The translations under genes and the position numbers were made by a program. The notes beneath the pieces were generated by a model that was given only the letters and a program-made list of their open reading frames with translations, had not been told where the DNA came from and did not search any database. Below are positions 9,634 to 21,412 of a DNA stretch of 64,000 bases, piece by piece. Origin of the DNA: Costus lasius (taxonomy: Eukaryota; Streptophyta; Magnoliopsida; Zingiberales; Costaceae); assembly GCA_027563935.2 (NCBI GenBank), contig CM050449.1, positions 15,576,501 through 15,640,500 of the forward strand. The letters run 5' to 3'. Position 1 is the first letter of the stretch. Every line of letters starts with the position of its first letter.

Positions 9634-10840
9634 TGTTAGGCCCTGGGCTCCCCGGTTCAGCCCAGAGAGGGGTGGGCCGATCCAAGCCCAGGCCCACGCA
9701 ACATTGGAAGCACGCAGCAGAAAAGGGCTTCGGTCGAAGAAGCGGACGCGGCTGCTGGACGCGGGCAACGAGCGAAGTGGACGGGCGGCGCGTGAAATTC
9801 GGCGCTACGACTGGGTTCTCAACGAGAGAACCGAACGGAAGGCGGCGTCTTCGCGGAAGACACGGAGGCGAACTCGGCGGAACTTCCAGACACGGACGAA
9901 GACGATGGAGGAAGGATGCGGCGGACGCGGACGCAAAGGAGAGGCTTCGTCTCGGACGACTCGGACGCGCGGAAGGAGTCGACGACTTCCCTATAAAGAT
10001 GAGGCAGGAGAAGTTGGGACGGGCGATCGGAGATCGGCGATAGAGTGATCGGCAACTGAGAGCTGAGTTTGAGAGAACGTGTAACGGCGGCGACGCTCGC
10101 CGCCGACGTGAGGACGAGAGAGAAGACGAGAGGTGAAGAGGGTTTTTGTAGCTTGGAAACGTGAAATAGAAGCTTTTCCCTTTTCGTATCCTCCCCTGTT
10201 TCTAGATCCGGCGATTCCTTTGTACGTTCGCAGCGACGGTTTCCGGCGGCGGGTGGCTGCCGAACGACGACTGGAGACTGCGACGACGAGAGCGCAGGCG
10301 GCGCATCTTTCTTCTCTGGCGACAGCAAGCGTCGAACGACGAAGAACGTTCGACGTGAGGCGACGACGGCGGCGCACACTCGTGGAGAAGACGACCCGCG
10401 AGCCGAGGCAGGTCAACGGTCAACTGTGAAATTCGGATTTCGATTTCAAAATCGAAATCGAACGGCGGCTGACGCAACCTTACGTCATCGGAAGAAAATC
10501 GGCGCGCGGCGAACGAAATCGGAGGGGCTGACGTCAGCGTGACGTCAGCCAAGTAAAATCAAAATTCGAACGAGCGACGCTTATTTTGACTTCGGTCAAA
10601 ATCAGCGAAGAGGTATTAATTTGGGGTTTTCGATTCTTTCTCGATTTCTCAAATTAGGGTTAAGGTTTTCTCGAGAGACTTGTAATTTGGGAAGAAAAAT
10701 TGAGCGGGAACTAGGGTTTTGAATTTGGGGACGAAATTCGGTCCGGAAACCCTAGCGCGATCACGTTCCGGTGTTCCGCCGGACGGCCCTGAGACAACGG
10801 ATAAGCGTTGTTTTTAGACCGTTCCGACCGGGGCGTGACA
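9634..10840 (+). repeat. 3' LTR of the gag-only element
   Basis: 1,207 bp, same length as the 5' LTR. By eye there are nine differences, all C/T or G/A, e.g. 7016, 7228, 7367 and 7618 versus their counterparts. It is followed by caagcatcacc. Confidence 0.92.
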
Positions 10841-13317
10841 CAAGCATCACCGCCCCAAAATAATCTTTCCTAATGAAGAATTAACAATCTACTAATTCTA
10901 GTGTGTTCTAATGGTTTGCTGCATTAATAAAAAATGATATTGTAATCAAATTGAACATGTGAATCTAACAAATGATATTAAATCAATGAATGTATAAGAC
11001 AGCAAGCGGCGAACGGGCGTTTGGTTTTGACAAAACGGAAATCTACTTACATGGAAGATGCATCTTCTGACGGCAGAGGCTTTTGGTGTTTCGCTGGTTG
11101 ACGGGGACAGGCTTTGGGGCTTTGGGCGTTCGGTTGGTTGGCTGATCAGCGATCGACCAGCGGTGAGGGTTAGGGCGTTCGGCGAAGGCCGGAGAGGAGG
11201 GCGTTTGGCGAAGAGTGGAGAGCTGCTTACGGCCGAGAGGATCAGGGCGTTCAGTGGCGAATGGGCGTCGAGCGGAGAATAGAACAAGAATCGGGCATCG
11301 AACTGGTGTCGGCCGACAAACAAAACATGCGTCAGACGGCGAACTGGCCTTGGGCGAAGAAGGGCAACAAAACAGTCTTGTCGCCGTCGGCTGGAAGAAG
11401 AAGGAAGGGGCGAGCCGGCGACCACCGAGGTGAGCTGAGGGGCGACGATGGAGGATGCAGGTGACGATGAAGGACGCACGCGAGCCAGGCGACGATGGAG
11501 GATGACGCACACAGCCAGGCGATGGTGGAGGACGAGTGGACGACACTCGCTTGGAAGGAGGAAGGAGGAAGGAGGAAGGAGGAAGGAGGAAGGAGAAATG
11601 AGCCACCGGCGCCGATTGGAAGTGATGCAGATAGGTTAATCTGTGTATGATTTGAACCCAAATCCGTCAAATGTCATATCGTATCAGGTCAGATTAGCCG
11701 ATCATGTCTATTATACATGATATTATTTGGTTAATTAAATAGATCGTATTGTATTTTTTATAGCAAATTTCGATTCCAGTTCATTTAATAAAAATATATT
11801 TTCACAAGATTTTTTTAAAAACTGATAATGTAAGCCAAATATAAACAATATTTATCCATTTATATAACAGATCTTATGATAGATCGCAACTGCTCTTACT
11901 TCTGCAAGATATGCAAGAAACGATAATAAATCTCGTCATTAGGTTTTTAAAATATAAATTAAATTATTGAACTAAAATGAATAACTAGAGTTGACTAGAA
12001 CAAAATGTTAAATTGAAAATTAAACTCAAGTCAATTTAAAAAACCAAAATATCTCATCATTCTCTAATCTCTATGACTCTATTAGGTTGAAATTGATAAT
12101 TGATTGGATAACCTCGTATGGGCATATAGTCAAACAATCTATTTATTTTTAATAATATTTTTACACTATTTATATGATAGTCAATTAAGTCAAATTATAC
12201 TTTTCATACTAAATACATTTATCTCTTGACTACCAGATATGGTATCCCTTGTTTACAATCATTTTTATTTTTATTTTTTAATGTTTTATTTTTTAATGTA
12301 AGAATAAATTTATTTTATTCTTTATAGAAGTCAAAACTAGAGGTCCTAAGGTCTTCTAAGACATTGCAATATTTTGAGCTGATGTCTTCCTAAAACATGC
12401 TCTTGTACGCCTCAAAGTCTTTAATTTTCAAGCATTTGAGACAATATAATCTTACATGACGGGATCTGCAGCTTTCAACTTCAAGACAAATGAACTGTTG
12501 CTATTGATCAGTGGTCAGAGCAATGGTTGATTGAAACTTTGTTTTTCTTCCTATGAGTCAAAACACCTAAACTGTTACCATCTCTATCTGATGGTTTTTC
12601 AGAACTCTTTAGCACAGGTGTCAAAGTTTGGCAGCACTAGCATCTCTAATTGCAGTCGCAAATTTGTTCTTGAGTCTCCGCAAGAGATACCTGCTGACTT
12701 TTAGGACCTTGAGTCAACACGTAGCAGCTCAATATTTTCATTCTTAATATCCTCATGGCTGTAAGAGCTAAGGAAATCTATTAGAAAGCTAAGCTGTCAG
12801 ATGAACACTGGTTTAATTATGACTGATTTAATTTCCCCAAATTGGGACAATTCAGGTTTGTGATTATTACCTTCAAGAACTCATCATGTGTTTTCATCAT
12901 CATATGTTGCTTGTTAGGATAATGGAGTACTAATTCTGCTTAGATAAGTAACCTGCAAGAATAGAGCAAGCCCTTTTTCTTCTTCTGATTTAAGTCAAAT
13001 TTTCAGAATGCAAATTCTACTCAGGTTTCTTTCACCTTTGAAGGAGAGAGAGAAAGTTCTTATGAAACAGAAGAATTCAAAGAGAACAACAAGCTCAATC
13101 TTATATATAATAATACTTTACTCCTTTTGGATTGAACAGAAACTCATTTCAAACATGTAGTTTATCAGATGCCAACACACACAGTATACACTGATCTAAA
13201 ATAAATGGAAAATCACTAGATCTCCTCAATAATCACACACTATTCTGAATTCACAGTGCTACAGACTAGAGACAACCATGTTGTTTACAGTCATAGTCCC
13301 TAACACGAGGAAGGGGG
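10841..13317. other. Intergenic, no gene recognised
   Basis: From 10990 to 11640 there is a GC-rich stretch with overlapping compositional ORFs. It contains a microsatellite-like array and then a region with 'cgtatcaggtcagattagcc' words like those in the hAT-type repeats. From 11700 to 12350 it is AT-rich. Between about 12560 and 12770 the minus strand has short open stretches reminiscent of decayed coding sequence, but I could not assign a family. Confidence 0.4.
11553..11594 (+). repeat. (GGAAGGA)6 tandem repeat
   Basis: Six perfect 7-bp units in tandem, followed by 'gaaatg'. A 7-bp period rotates the frame, which explains the repetitive overlapping minus-strand ORFs here. Confidence 0.9.
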
Positions 13318-13718
13318 CTAATGGCTTGGAGGTGAAGGTGGAGGAGTCAAGCCACTCCAAGGGTTGGTGTTGGCTCCAGGTTCCTTGTAGTCCATGGTCA
13401 TCTCCATCATTTCCCTTCCTTCCCATAAGCCTTTCTGGAACAATAAACATTAGGTTTCTGATAAACAAAGGATTCAAAATCAACCGCAGCTAAGAACATG
13501 CAAGAAATAAGAAGACTCACTTGAGGTTCAGGTGGAGATCTCACATCTGAAGACCTCACAACAGTAGTTATTCTTCCATGTCCTTGGCACCAAACAAGAA
13601 CTAGACAGAATCAAGTTCTGAAAAAACTTTCACTACAAGAAAAGAGGAGTATGAAAGGGGGTGCACCTGAGAGCAGTGAAGAGATGATGAACAGTATGAA
13701 GAGCCAAGTCTTGGGCAT
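13318..13718 (-). CDS. Secreted peptide precursor, PSY-like (tyrosine-sulfated peptide candidate)
   Basis: Three phase-consistent exons (13718-13667, 13600-13521, 13434-13318) encode 82 residues, too short to stand out as an ORF. The precursor opens with MPKTWLFILFIISSLLS and VLVWCQG, a typical signal peptide. A variable middle follows (RSSDVRSPPEPQ). The C-terminus holds an acidic/Met patch then MDYKEPGANTNPW and a Pro/Ser-rich end PPPSPPSH. The DY...P.AN core matches PSY1-type peptides, in which tyrosylprotein sulfotransferase modifies the Tyr after Asp and the processed peptide binds an LRR receptor kinase to promote cell expansion. The His usual after AN is replaced by Pro-Trp, so this is a divergent member or a related small-peptide family. 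Splice sites are GT/AG throughout. A possible TATA (cTTATAATTc on the minus strand) lies near 13820. Confidence 0.65.
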
Positions 13719-14100
13719 TATGTCTACTTGGATCTGCTGCACATATCAATCAGAAATCTTCCTTCAGTTCCTCCCTCTCGCTCTTTCTTTGCAACTAGAA
13801 AGTTGGGTGAGGATAGAATTATAAGTTTTAGTCAATGACACTTCATGTGGCCTAGAATGTTTGTTTCTAAAGCATATGCATATCACATGATTACAAAACG
13901 TTGTGACAAAACAAGATAATGGCAAGAAAGCAGGCATTATTTGAGAAAAAAGTCAAACGGCGTCGGCGCTATAGGGATAAAGTGATGAGTTAATCAGGAT
14001 TTGGCAGAGCTCTCCTTTTCTGTCATCGGTGAATTTAAAGAGCAGGAAGGAGGGCACAAATAAATGAGTTGACTATTTTGGAATCATTGAAATTCAGCTT
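13719..14100. other. Probable promoter of the PSY-like gene
   Basis: AT-rich upstream sequence with a TATA-like box near 13820 on the minus strand and a GCATATGCATATC motif near 13875. No ORF of note. Confidence 0.35.
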
Positions 14101-14252
14101 TTGGTCTTTGCAGCTTGGAGTTGCTGCTGCTCTCTGTGGGCAGCATAGATCTGCCTGCCTTGCATCATGTAACCAATGAGTTGCTGCTGCTCTCTGTGGG
14201 CAAATTTCAGCACAGAGAGCAGCAGCAGCAACTCCAAGCTGCAAAGAACCAA
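14101..14252. repeat. Foldback (hairpin) with duplicated left arm
   Basis: The left arm 14101-14138 (ttggtctttgcagcttggag...) is the near-perfect reverse complement of 14211-14252, differing by one CAG unit and one base. A second direct copy of the arm core (gagttgctgctgctctctgtg) sits at 14178-14198, so the right arm can pair with either copy and give a long or a compact hairpin. In the minus direction the core reads as REQQQL-type codons, so it may derive from a polyglutamine coding segment. Confidence 0.8.
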
Positions 14253-14280
14253 ACTTTTCACAGAATAATACAAGTTTACC

Positions 14281-14390
14281 TTGTTGAGTGGGTGAAACAG
14301 GACAGAGTCAACCATCTCGTGATTTCAACCTGAAAGTGACGTTGTTCAGTGGGCGAAACAGGAAAGAGTCAACCATCTTGTGACTCCAAC
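14281..14390. repeat. Tandem duplication, 61-bp period
   Basis: 14281-14329 and 14342-14390 are about 86% identical, both containing 'agtgggYgaaacaggaMag' and 'agtcaaccatctYgtga'. Confidence 0.8.
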
Positions 14391-16537
14391 TTTTCTCAGA
14401 ATAATGGAAGTTCAACTTTTTCAGAACCTAACTTTTCTGATTGAGAATTATTGATGCTTGTTGCTGGGCTACTGAAAAAAGTGGACATAACTTTTATTGC
14501 TTTGCCACAGTAGTAGTGAAAAAACAAGAGATAATTGTGCTCTAGAATCTTCCATTGCCTTTTAACTCTTAGCGTGTCCTAGGTTTCTCTTTGTTCACTA
14601 GTTTCATAAAAGCTCTACCACCTTTATTCTCTCCATTGATGTTGAAGAATCACTCTTCGCACTTTCTTTTTCTTCAAAAGTTTTTTTTTTCTTGCCCAAT
14701 TATTCGAACAATAATTGGATATCTTTCTTTTCTTAGATTGTTACTATTCATTTATTTGTAATGTCAACCTCAGAATAGTCTAAAAACATTCATAAGCTAT
14801 AAAAAAATTATACATATAAACTCTAAGTATAATGAGTAGCATGATACACTTTCTTTACAATGTCGAATGCAATGAGACATACAATATACAACAATTGAAT
14901 TCATATCATATACCCTACGTCTTAGTGTATCTGACTATATTCAATACGTGATGCATATATTAAATCATAAAAAATATATTTTAGGTAATTCAATTTATGC
15001 ATGATCCCTCTTCATCACTTGTTAGTGTTTGTGACTTTTAACTTTGATGGCAATGTGCACTAGTGCCTAACCAAAGAAGAATATTTTCTCTTTTTTTCTT
15101 TTTTAATTGAGGTTGAGTGCGTCAATCATTCATGAAACTTGCAACCAATTCATGACAAGGAAGTGCACATACTGAAATGTAATTTCATAAAGTCAAAAGA
15201 GGGCTGACCTCATTGATTGATGACCCAACAAGGACATAGTGTGTTGAGATATAATGGCACATTCTATAGCGATTTATTTTAAGAATATCTTGTAGTATCT
15301 GTATGTAGTTTTTAGATTATAAGTCAAGCACTTGTGTTTGGGAATCTAGACTAATCTAGACTATGGTGTCCCATAACATTTACTATTTAAATTTTAAGCT
15401 CACTTAGATGCCTCATTGAAGAGGCATGGATAACGAAGTTCGAAAGAGGATAAGACGATGCCGTTCTTTCTAAGCCAATTATATATTGATACATCATCTG
15501 TTAGAAATTCATTTCTGATCTTATGAATAAGTTAACCCAAATAATTTGGAATGTCTATGGAACTTAGTTTATATGTTATTAAAATATAGAGATTAGTCCT
15601 TAAAAAAGGATATTATAAGTTCTTTTTGCTAGATATTGATGAATAATGATTCTTTTTCATAATTTTGATGTGTTTATCGATAAAGACATGATTTTTATGA
15701 AACAAAACATCAACGACTGTCAACCTAAGATTGGACAATTACTTTCTTAATGATGGCATTTACTCTTTTCTTTTCTTTTCACAGAATCCACTAATGAGAG
15801 ATCAAATATGTGCTCTAGTATGACTTCTTTCTGACCATGAACTTATGTGGCAAACACAAGAGAGGAGATGAATGAAGAAAGTGTTTTTAATGCATCCTCC
15901 AGTATGATTTAGGCTTGTTTCCTACATCTAAAATGTTTTTCAGTAAATAAAAATGATTTGAATTGTACTAAAGTTTTGAATCCAATTATCTATGCAGTCT
16001 GAATGACTCCTTTTAGAAACACTGAAACAAATAATAGTAACACTTTACTTGGAAGTATTCTTCTAACTCTTACTTCCCTTTGGCATGAGTCACTAGAGGT
16101 TGGGGCCCTAAATGCTTGCTGCAAATGGCTGTAACCCAGGCCTGGGGCAGAAGAGGTGGCCAAACTGGAACTTTGATCTCTTCATTTCTTGTGTTCTCCT
16201 CTATTTTTCACTTTACTTCCAAACATATTTGAGAAGTTGATTACATGATCTATTTATTTATTCTGTTCTTCTCTTTATCATCGAAGGTACCATTCAACTC
16301 AACTGATAAAGATTTCAATTGTTAATAATCAGATTCTTGTAGAGAATCTTCCTTCAATGCTTTCCATCTCATGAAACCACTTATTTTTCATTCTTTCAAT
16401 TAAGTAGGCTAAGTTATTTATGTACAAAGCAAACCCTCCTTTCTCACTTTTAAAGTACTTATGTAACTTAACCAAACTATAATATCTACTGTTAGAATTC
16501 CTCCTCTTCTTTTCACTCGCCTCCAAAATTTCACTTC
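14391..16537. other. Intergenic, no gene recognised
   Basis: AT-rich sequence between the PSY-like gene and the 3' end of the CDF gene. No convincing exon, element terminus or structured RNA seen. Confidence 0.45.
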
Positions 16538-18056
16538 CTACTTGTTTATAGCCTCTTGGAAGTCTAGATGCCGAGTCAACGCTGCAGGGTTGACATGCAT
16601 CAGTGGTGATGTCTCTAACACTTGATTCTTGATGTCTAACTTAGGCTTGAAGGCCTTGACTCCCAGCATTGTCCATATTGAGCTCTTTGCAGCTTCCCTG
16701 ATATTGTCATCAATTCTCATTATCTTTGGCTTCTGACTCTCATCGTTCACTAAATGGTTATTTTTCAGCATGTTTTCGTCTCTTGAATGCTTGCCTAGTG
16801 TAGGATTACAGGATCCTATTATTGGAGATAGCCACTGAATGCTCCAAGTTCCCTGTGGAATCGGAACAAATGGAATTGAACACAGTGGAGGAGCTGCAGC
16901 CCAAGGGTACGGCCAGGGAGATGATGCATTATTGAGGCATGGAATTGGAGTGGTACTAGTCTCCTCAGGTCTGGAGATCACTGAGTTGCAGATTGGCACG
17001 TTGACACCGAAGCTAAGAACTGCGCCATTAGGAAGAGCTTGGATCGATGAATCGGATGCGGCTATGTCCCGGCAGTGAGATGAACTTTTGCTCTTGCGGC
17101 GGCCAGCTCCGACGGGAACGTTCCTCATGCTGCCCCCAGCAGTCCAGTACCGTTGGCAGTTCTTGCAGAAGTGTCTGGGCTGGTTGACGTTGTAGTTGTT
17201 GAAGTAGCAGAATTTGGTATCTTGACTTTTGCATCGAGGACAAGGGAGAATCTTGTCGGGCTTCTTAGCTTTAGAACTGCTTTGATCGGTATCTGGTTGT
17301 TGTTCTTCTGATTTGCTAGCTGAAGTATCATCTTGATCGGTGGAAGAGAGTTTGTTGTTCTCGGTTGTAGATGTTGTGGACTCGATCTTCTCTTGTGAAT
17401 CTGCTGATTCATGACCTTGGTCCGTGGACTTTGGACTAGTTTCTTCCATTCGAAGATCCTGTGACTGAAACTGATGTAAGTTTATCAGAAATATAGCATT
17501 GATTCTTGTGGGGAATTGGAAAATTACATGTCGATCTGTCTAAAAAATAAACAAAGAAATTGAACTTAGAACTCGTATCTATAGCTAAGAAATCAATCAT
17601 TAACCACAATTTGTCGATGCAACAAAGGAAACTGATGGGTTCTGCTCACTCCATTTCCTAATTTCCAAGAATGAACAAGCTAAGCTACAAATTTCAGACA
17701 AGCCAACCTTTTCACAAGAACCAGAAAGACTCAGATTAATAACAAGAAATCTCCGTGAAATCTCTGCAAAGAAGAACACGCAAAGATTCAGCAAAAAAAA
17801 AAAAGTAAAAGCGGAAGAAAGATGCAGTCTTGTCCTGCCACAAAGATCTCTTGCAACCCAAAACTTCATGACCATCGGAAAAGAACAAATTTTTGCCCTC
17901 AAAATTAATCAACCACGTACTAAAACCAAACCAAAACAAAACTCAATCTTTCCTCGATCCCGCAACATAATCCAATCTGTTCTTTTCCTCAAGTACCTTC
18001 TCGAGGGGAATCATGGCGCCGAAGAGCTTGATCGCTGCCTCCCTGTTCTCCGACAT
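16538..18056 (-). CDS. Dof zinc-finger transcription factor, cycling Dof factor (CDF) type
   Basis: Two exons. Exon 1 (18056-17997) encodes [20 protein letters not shown], the N-terminal motif of CDF proteins. Exon 2 (17458-16538) begins [10 protein letters not shown] and encodes the rest, giving 326 residues. The Dof finger (residues about 89-143) has the CX2CX21CX2C cysteines in [13 protein letters not shown] and [14 protein letters not shown], followed by [12 protein letters not shown]-terminal CDF motifs are present: [10 protein letters not shown] and [14 protein letters not shown]. CDFs bind AAAG cores, repress CONSTANS/FT-type photoperiod genes in the nucleus, and are turned over by FKF1 and GIGANTEA; the N-terminal motif recruits TOPLESS. 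The exon 1 call rests on the motif and a clean AAG/GTACTT donor with a phase-0 join. Confidence 0.93.
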
Positions 18057-19274
18057 CTCTAGCCCTTTCACTGCCTCTCCTTCTAGGGCTTCGTTCCACT
18101 TCACCTCACATCTCCTCACCGGTCTCGGGGTTTAACAGCAGAGGAGAGGGGAGGGGACGCCAGGTGAGCAGGGGCAGAGGGGATTGTGAGCCACAAGTTC
18201 CTTTGTGGCCTCGGGGTGGCGTTATTTGATTCTCTTCACTCATCGTCCCAATCCCACCAATGCTTTTGCCACCCAACGCTTTCGACCAATGGAGTAACTC
18301 TTGGCACCAAAAGAATCGCCTCGCTGCTCTTCGTTTGACCAATTGCGAGCTGTGTGCACATCAATCCATTACCTTCTTTTTACCATTGCCCAAATGCTAA
18401 TAGCTCTGCATTTTCTTTAATAATTTCTCTTTTATGGACAACATCTTGCGACTGTGCAGTAGGCAAATTTATTAGATTAGGTAAGGTGGCTCAATTTTGT
18501 CATCCAAGAATCACTTTCTGAAACCTCTGGTCTTCATATTTTTCTGAACAGAACTGCTAATTTGTAGAACAGCAATTCTTAGTTAAAGTACTTCCTTTTC
18601 TTTTCTGAAAAGAATTTGGTATCATATAATGAAGTGGTTTGCAAAATATCAAAGTTCTTACAAGAGATTCCACATCCCTAACTTGCTGTAGCAGGAAACT
18701 TTATGAGAGTTGCCTCGTTCATGCAGATTTAATTCTGCGACACAAGTTTGTCATCCATGGATGCAATGTTCAGAAGTTTCTCTTCCTTGCTCTGAACAGG
18801 ACTGCTATTTTCTTATTTTATCAGGGAATAACTTCAGATTTTCTGTTCTTGATTCCTGTTCTAGCTTCTGTTATTACAGGACACTTACCAAGATTAAAGT
18901 CTGAGGAAAGTTTAGTTTTAAGAAGGAAATGTAGCAATGACCATTGCTCTCTTCTTCTAAGTTATCAATCAATGTTCTTCCTTTTCACAAACTTTATGAA
19001 TTGTTTAATGGAAGGTCATTATACATGTATTGCTAAATACCAAAGAATTGTAACTTGAACTTCTCTGTCATCCATTTTTTTCCCATAAAAGCCAATAAAT
19101 AAATGAATATTAAAGCGACTAGGAAACAAGCTATCTTTTCTCTCTAAATTTTAAGTTAATTTCACATTAGCCCCTCCACTTCATAGAAAATATCACTTTG
19201 CCGCCATTTTACTTAAATTTTTTTTTGAGAAATAGAAGGGACTCTCCTCCCACCCTTCCAAACTCTTGCATCGT
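18057..19274. other. CDF promoter side and intergenic sequence
   Basis: 18060-18350 is GC-richer and probably holds the CDF 5' leader and promoter. From 18600 to 19060 there is a 139-codon plus-strand ORF with no family resemblance and intron-like composition; I do not call it a gene. Confidence 0.4.
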
Positions 19275-19784
19275 GTTTACTTAGACGGATGGAAAGTGCA
19301 AAAGAAAGAAAAGAATGAAAGAAAGGAAAAATAGATGGATGGAATGTGTTATAGATTTTCCTTCATTTGTGTTTACTTGGAATGAAAGAAAGTTTGAAGG
19401 ATTAATATATATACTCCAATTTTTATTTTTTTCACTTATATATATATATATATTTATTTTGATAATATCATATAATTATTAAATATTAAATATTAAATAC
19501 GAACAACGATGGTGAGGACAAGTAGTGGCGGTAAAAACAAGCAGTGGCAGTGAGCTCGAGTAGTGGCGACGAGCTCGAGTAGCGACAACAAGGACGAGTA
19601 GTCAAAGAAAGCTTGTAGTGAGCAAGGACAAACAATGGTGTGATGAAAAGTGATGTGTAAAGTTAGTAAAGTTAAGATATAGTTTCAGCTTTCTGTCTAA
19701 TTCGGGTGGAAAATAAATAGAAGGATTAATATCTAATTTTCTCTCTTACTTTCTCTCCTAAATTATTCATCCGCCTAAGTAAAC
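19275..19784. mobile_element. Foldback MITE-like element
   Basis: The left end GTTTACTTAGACGGATGGA and the right end, read inward, GTTTACTTAGGCGGATGAA are imperfect inverted repeats. Both continue into purine-rich 'agaaagaaaagaatgaaagaaagg' and 'ggattaatat' segments in inverted orientation. The interior has a purine-rich tandem stretch (gagctcgagtagtggcgac). No coding capacity. Target duplication not identified. Confidence 0.6.
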
Positions 19785-20837
19785 AAGTTTATACTCATTT
19801 TCTTCCTACTTTCTTTTGTTTCCTCCTAGCTTTTTCCCCAAGTAATAAGCTCTTGAAGTCAAGTACCCTTTTATGCGCGCGCTCTCTCTCACACACACAC
19901 ACTTAAAAGGTTATTTGGAAGGAGGCATATAGATGGAAGAGAAGTAATCTTTGCATAGTTAGGACCTTATGAATGTATATCACCGATTAATTTGACGATT
20001 GTAATATAGATTGTGGATCCCTTATTTGACTCTAATTCGATTGCATAAACTCGAAACCCGAACTTGATCTAAATCCGATTTAGATATTATAATACAATCT
20101 AAATCTAACTTAGGTATTTTAGAAAAAAAATAATTTTATTTATATTTTTAGTCAATCTAAATTCATCCCAATTAGCTAATAAGTGGCAAAATTCACTATA
20201 AATAAATAGAATTAAGTTAGGTCAAATCGAACCATTTCAAATTAATTGTTATTTACTCAATTAGATTAAGTTGGCATATCCCTTAAACTCAATTTGGATA
20301 GAATGAATTGACTTTTTTAATTGTCAATATTAAATATCTTATTCTAAATGCTGAATTTGAAAATATATATGCAGCTCCAGTAAATCAAAATAGAAAAAAT
20401 AAAAATATTATGATGATATTTTGTTTGATTCTAACAAATGTGTTATCTTATAAAAATTTGAGTTGAAACCAAAAACTAAAAGTCAATCATTTTAATACAA
20501 AAATCTAATGTACTAAATCCACGTCACTAAATTTTATTAAAACTATTAACTTCACTTTCGTATACCTCTTCTCTTTTTCTTTCAATTTCCCTTTTTTTTT
20601 TCTTTCTCCTACACCAATTAATAATTCAACTAAATTTTTTTCAACGAAAGAATTTAATGAAAAATCTATCAATATTTTAATAACTCAAATCAAATAAGAT
20701 TTGTTTAATTAAAATCAAATAAAATTAAGAAATTCTTTCCAAATTCCAAAGAAAATATAAAATTTAGAACGGCAACATGGCGGAAAAAACATGGACATCA
20801 CCACCTGAGCGCACATCTTCAGCAGCCGGGCAACTGA
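19785..20837. other. Intergenic, AT-rich
   Basis: Contains a compound microsatellite at about 19874-19901 (GC, CT and CA dinucleotide runs). No gene recognised. Confidence 0.5.
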
Positions 20838-21176
20838 GAAATTTCTCGGCTGCTTGGCTTAAATTTATTATTAAAAATATTTTTTTTAAAAATTCTTTTT
20901 TAGAAACAATCAATATGTTATAATCTATCCAATGATACTAATATTTGGGTAGTTTAGATTGTATAAAATAAGAAATTACCCTAAATATTATTGTATAAAA
21001 AATTATAAAGAATTTTTTATATAATAATGTTTAGGATAATTTTTTATTATATATAATCTAAATTATCTAAATATTGATACCATTAGATAGATTATAATAT
21101 GTAGATTATTTTTTTTAAAAAAATTTAAAAAAAATATTTTTTTATTAAAAAATAAAAAAGACCGCTTAGAAATTTT
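20838..21176. mobile_element. AT-rich MITE immediately upstream of the DCN1-like gene
   Basis: The ends are imperfect inverted repeats (aaatttctcggctgcttgg versus, from the right, aaatttctaagcggtcttt). The interior words ttataatctatccaatgatac and, inverted, ttataatctatctaatggta extend the symmetry. It lies less than 250 bp upstream of the DCN1-like start codon, inside the likely promoter. Confidence 0.6.
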
Positions 21177-21412
21177 CGACTCCTATGCAGCGAGGATTTC
21201 TGTTCTCACCACCTCAGTGGCCCGCACTCCCACCCAATATGGGCATCGTGAGATTTCGGAAGGCTGTCTCTGTCACGTGCGTGGGGCCTGAGCAGCGAGG
21301 ATCAATCTTAAGCTACGCTTCCCCCTATCCTCCTCCCGGCCGTTGCAGACGATTCAAGGCTCGATCTCGATCCGGCTTCCGTTCTTCTCTGAGATCATAG
21401 CCGATCGGTCAA

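Larger units (their letters stand above)
6807..10840 (+). mobile_element. Gag-only (TR-GAG-type) LTR retrotransposon, complete
   Basis: A 4,034-bp element has two 1,207-bp LTRs, a primer-binding site complementary to initiator tRNA-Met, one intact gag ORF, a polypurine tract and nothing else. No protease, reverse transcriptase, RNase H or integrase motif is present, since the 1.6-kb interior is filled by gag. By eye the LTRs differ at nine positions with no indel, all transitions, so insertion is recent. Flanks share only 4 bp (caag). This matches the class described in plants as terminal-repeat retrotransposons with a GAG domain, which are mobilised in trans by autonomous Ty3/gypsy relatives. 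Confidence 0.9.

Noticed and set aside
11553..11594. GGAAGGA array considered as CRISPR-like or regulatory repeat
   Set aside because: Units are contiguous without spacers; it is a simple tandem repeat in a plant nuclear genome.
18639..19058. 139-codon plus ORF
   Set aside because: Hydrophobic, intron-like composition, no motif, no splice or promoter context.
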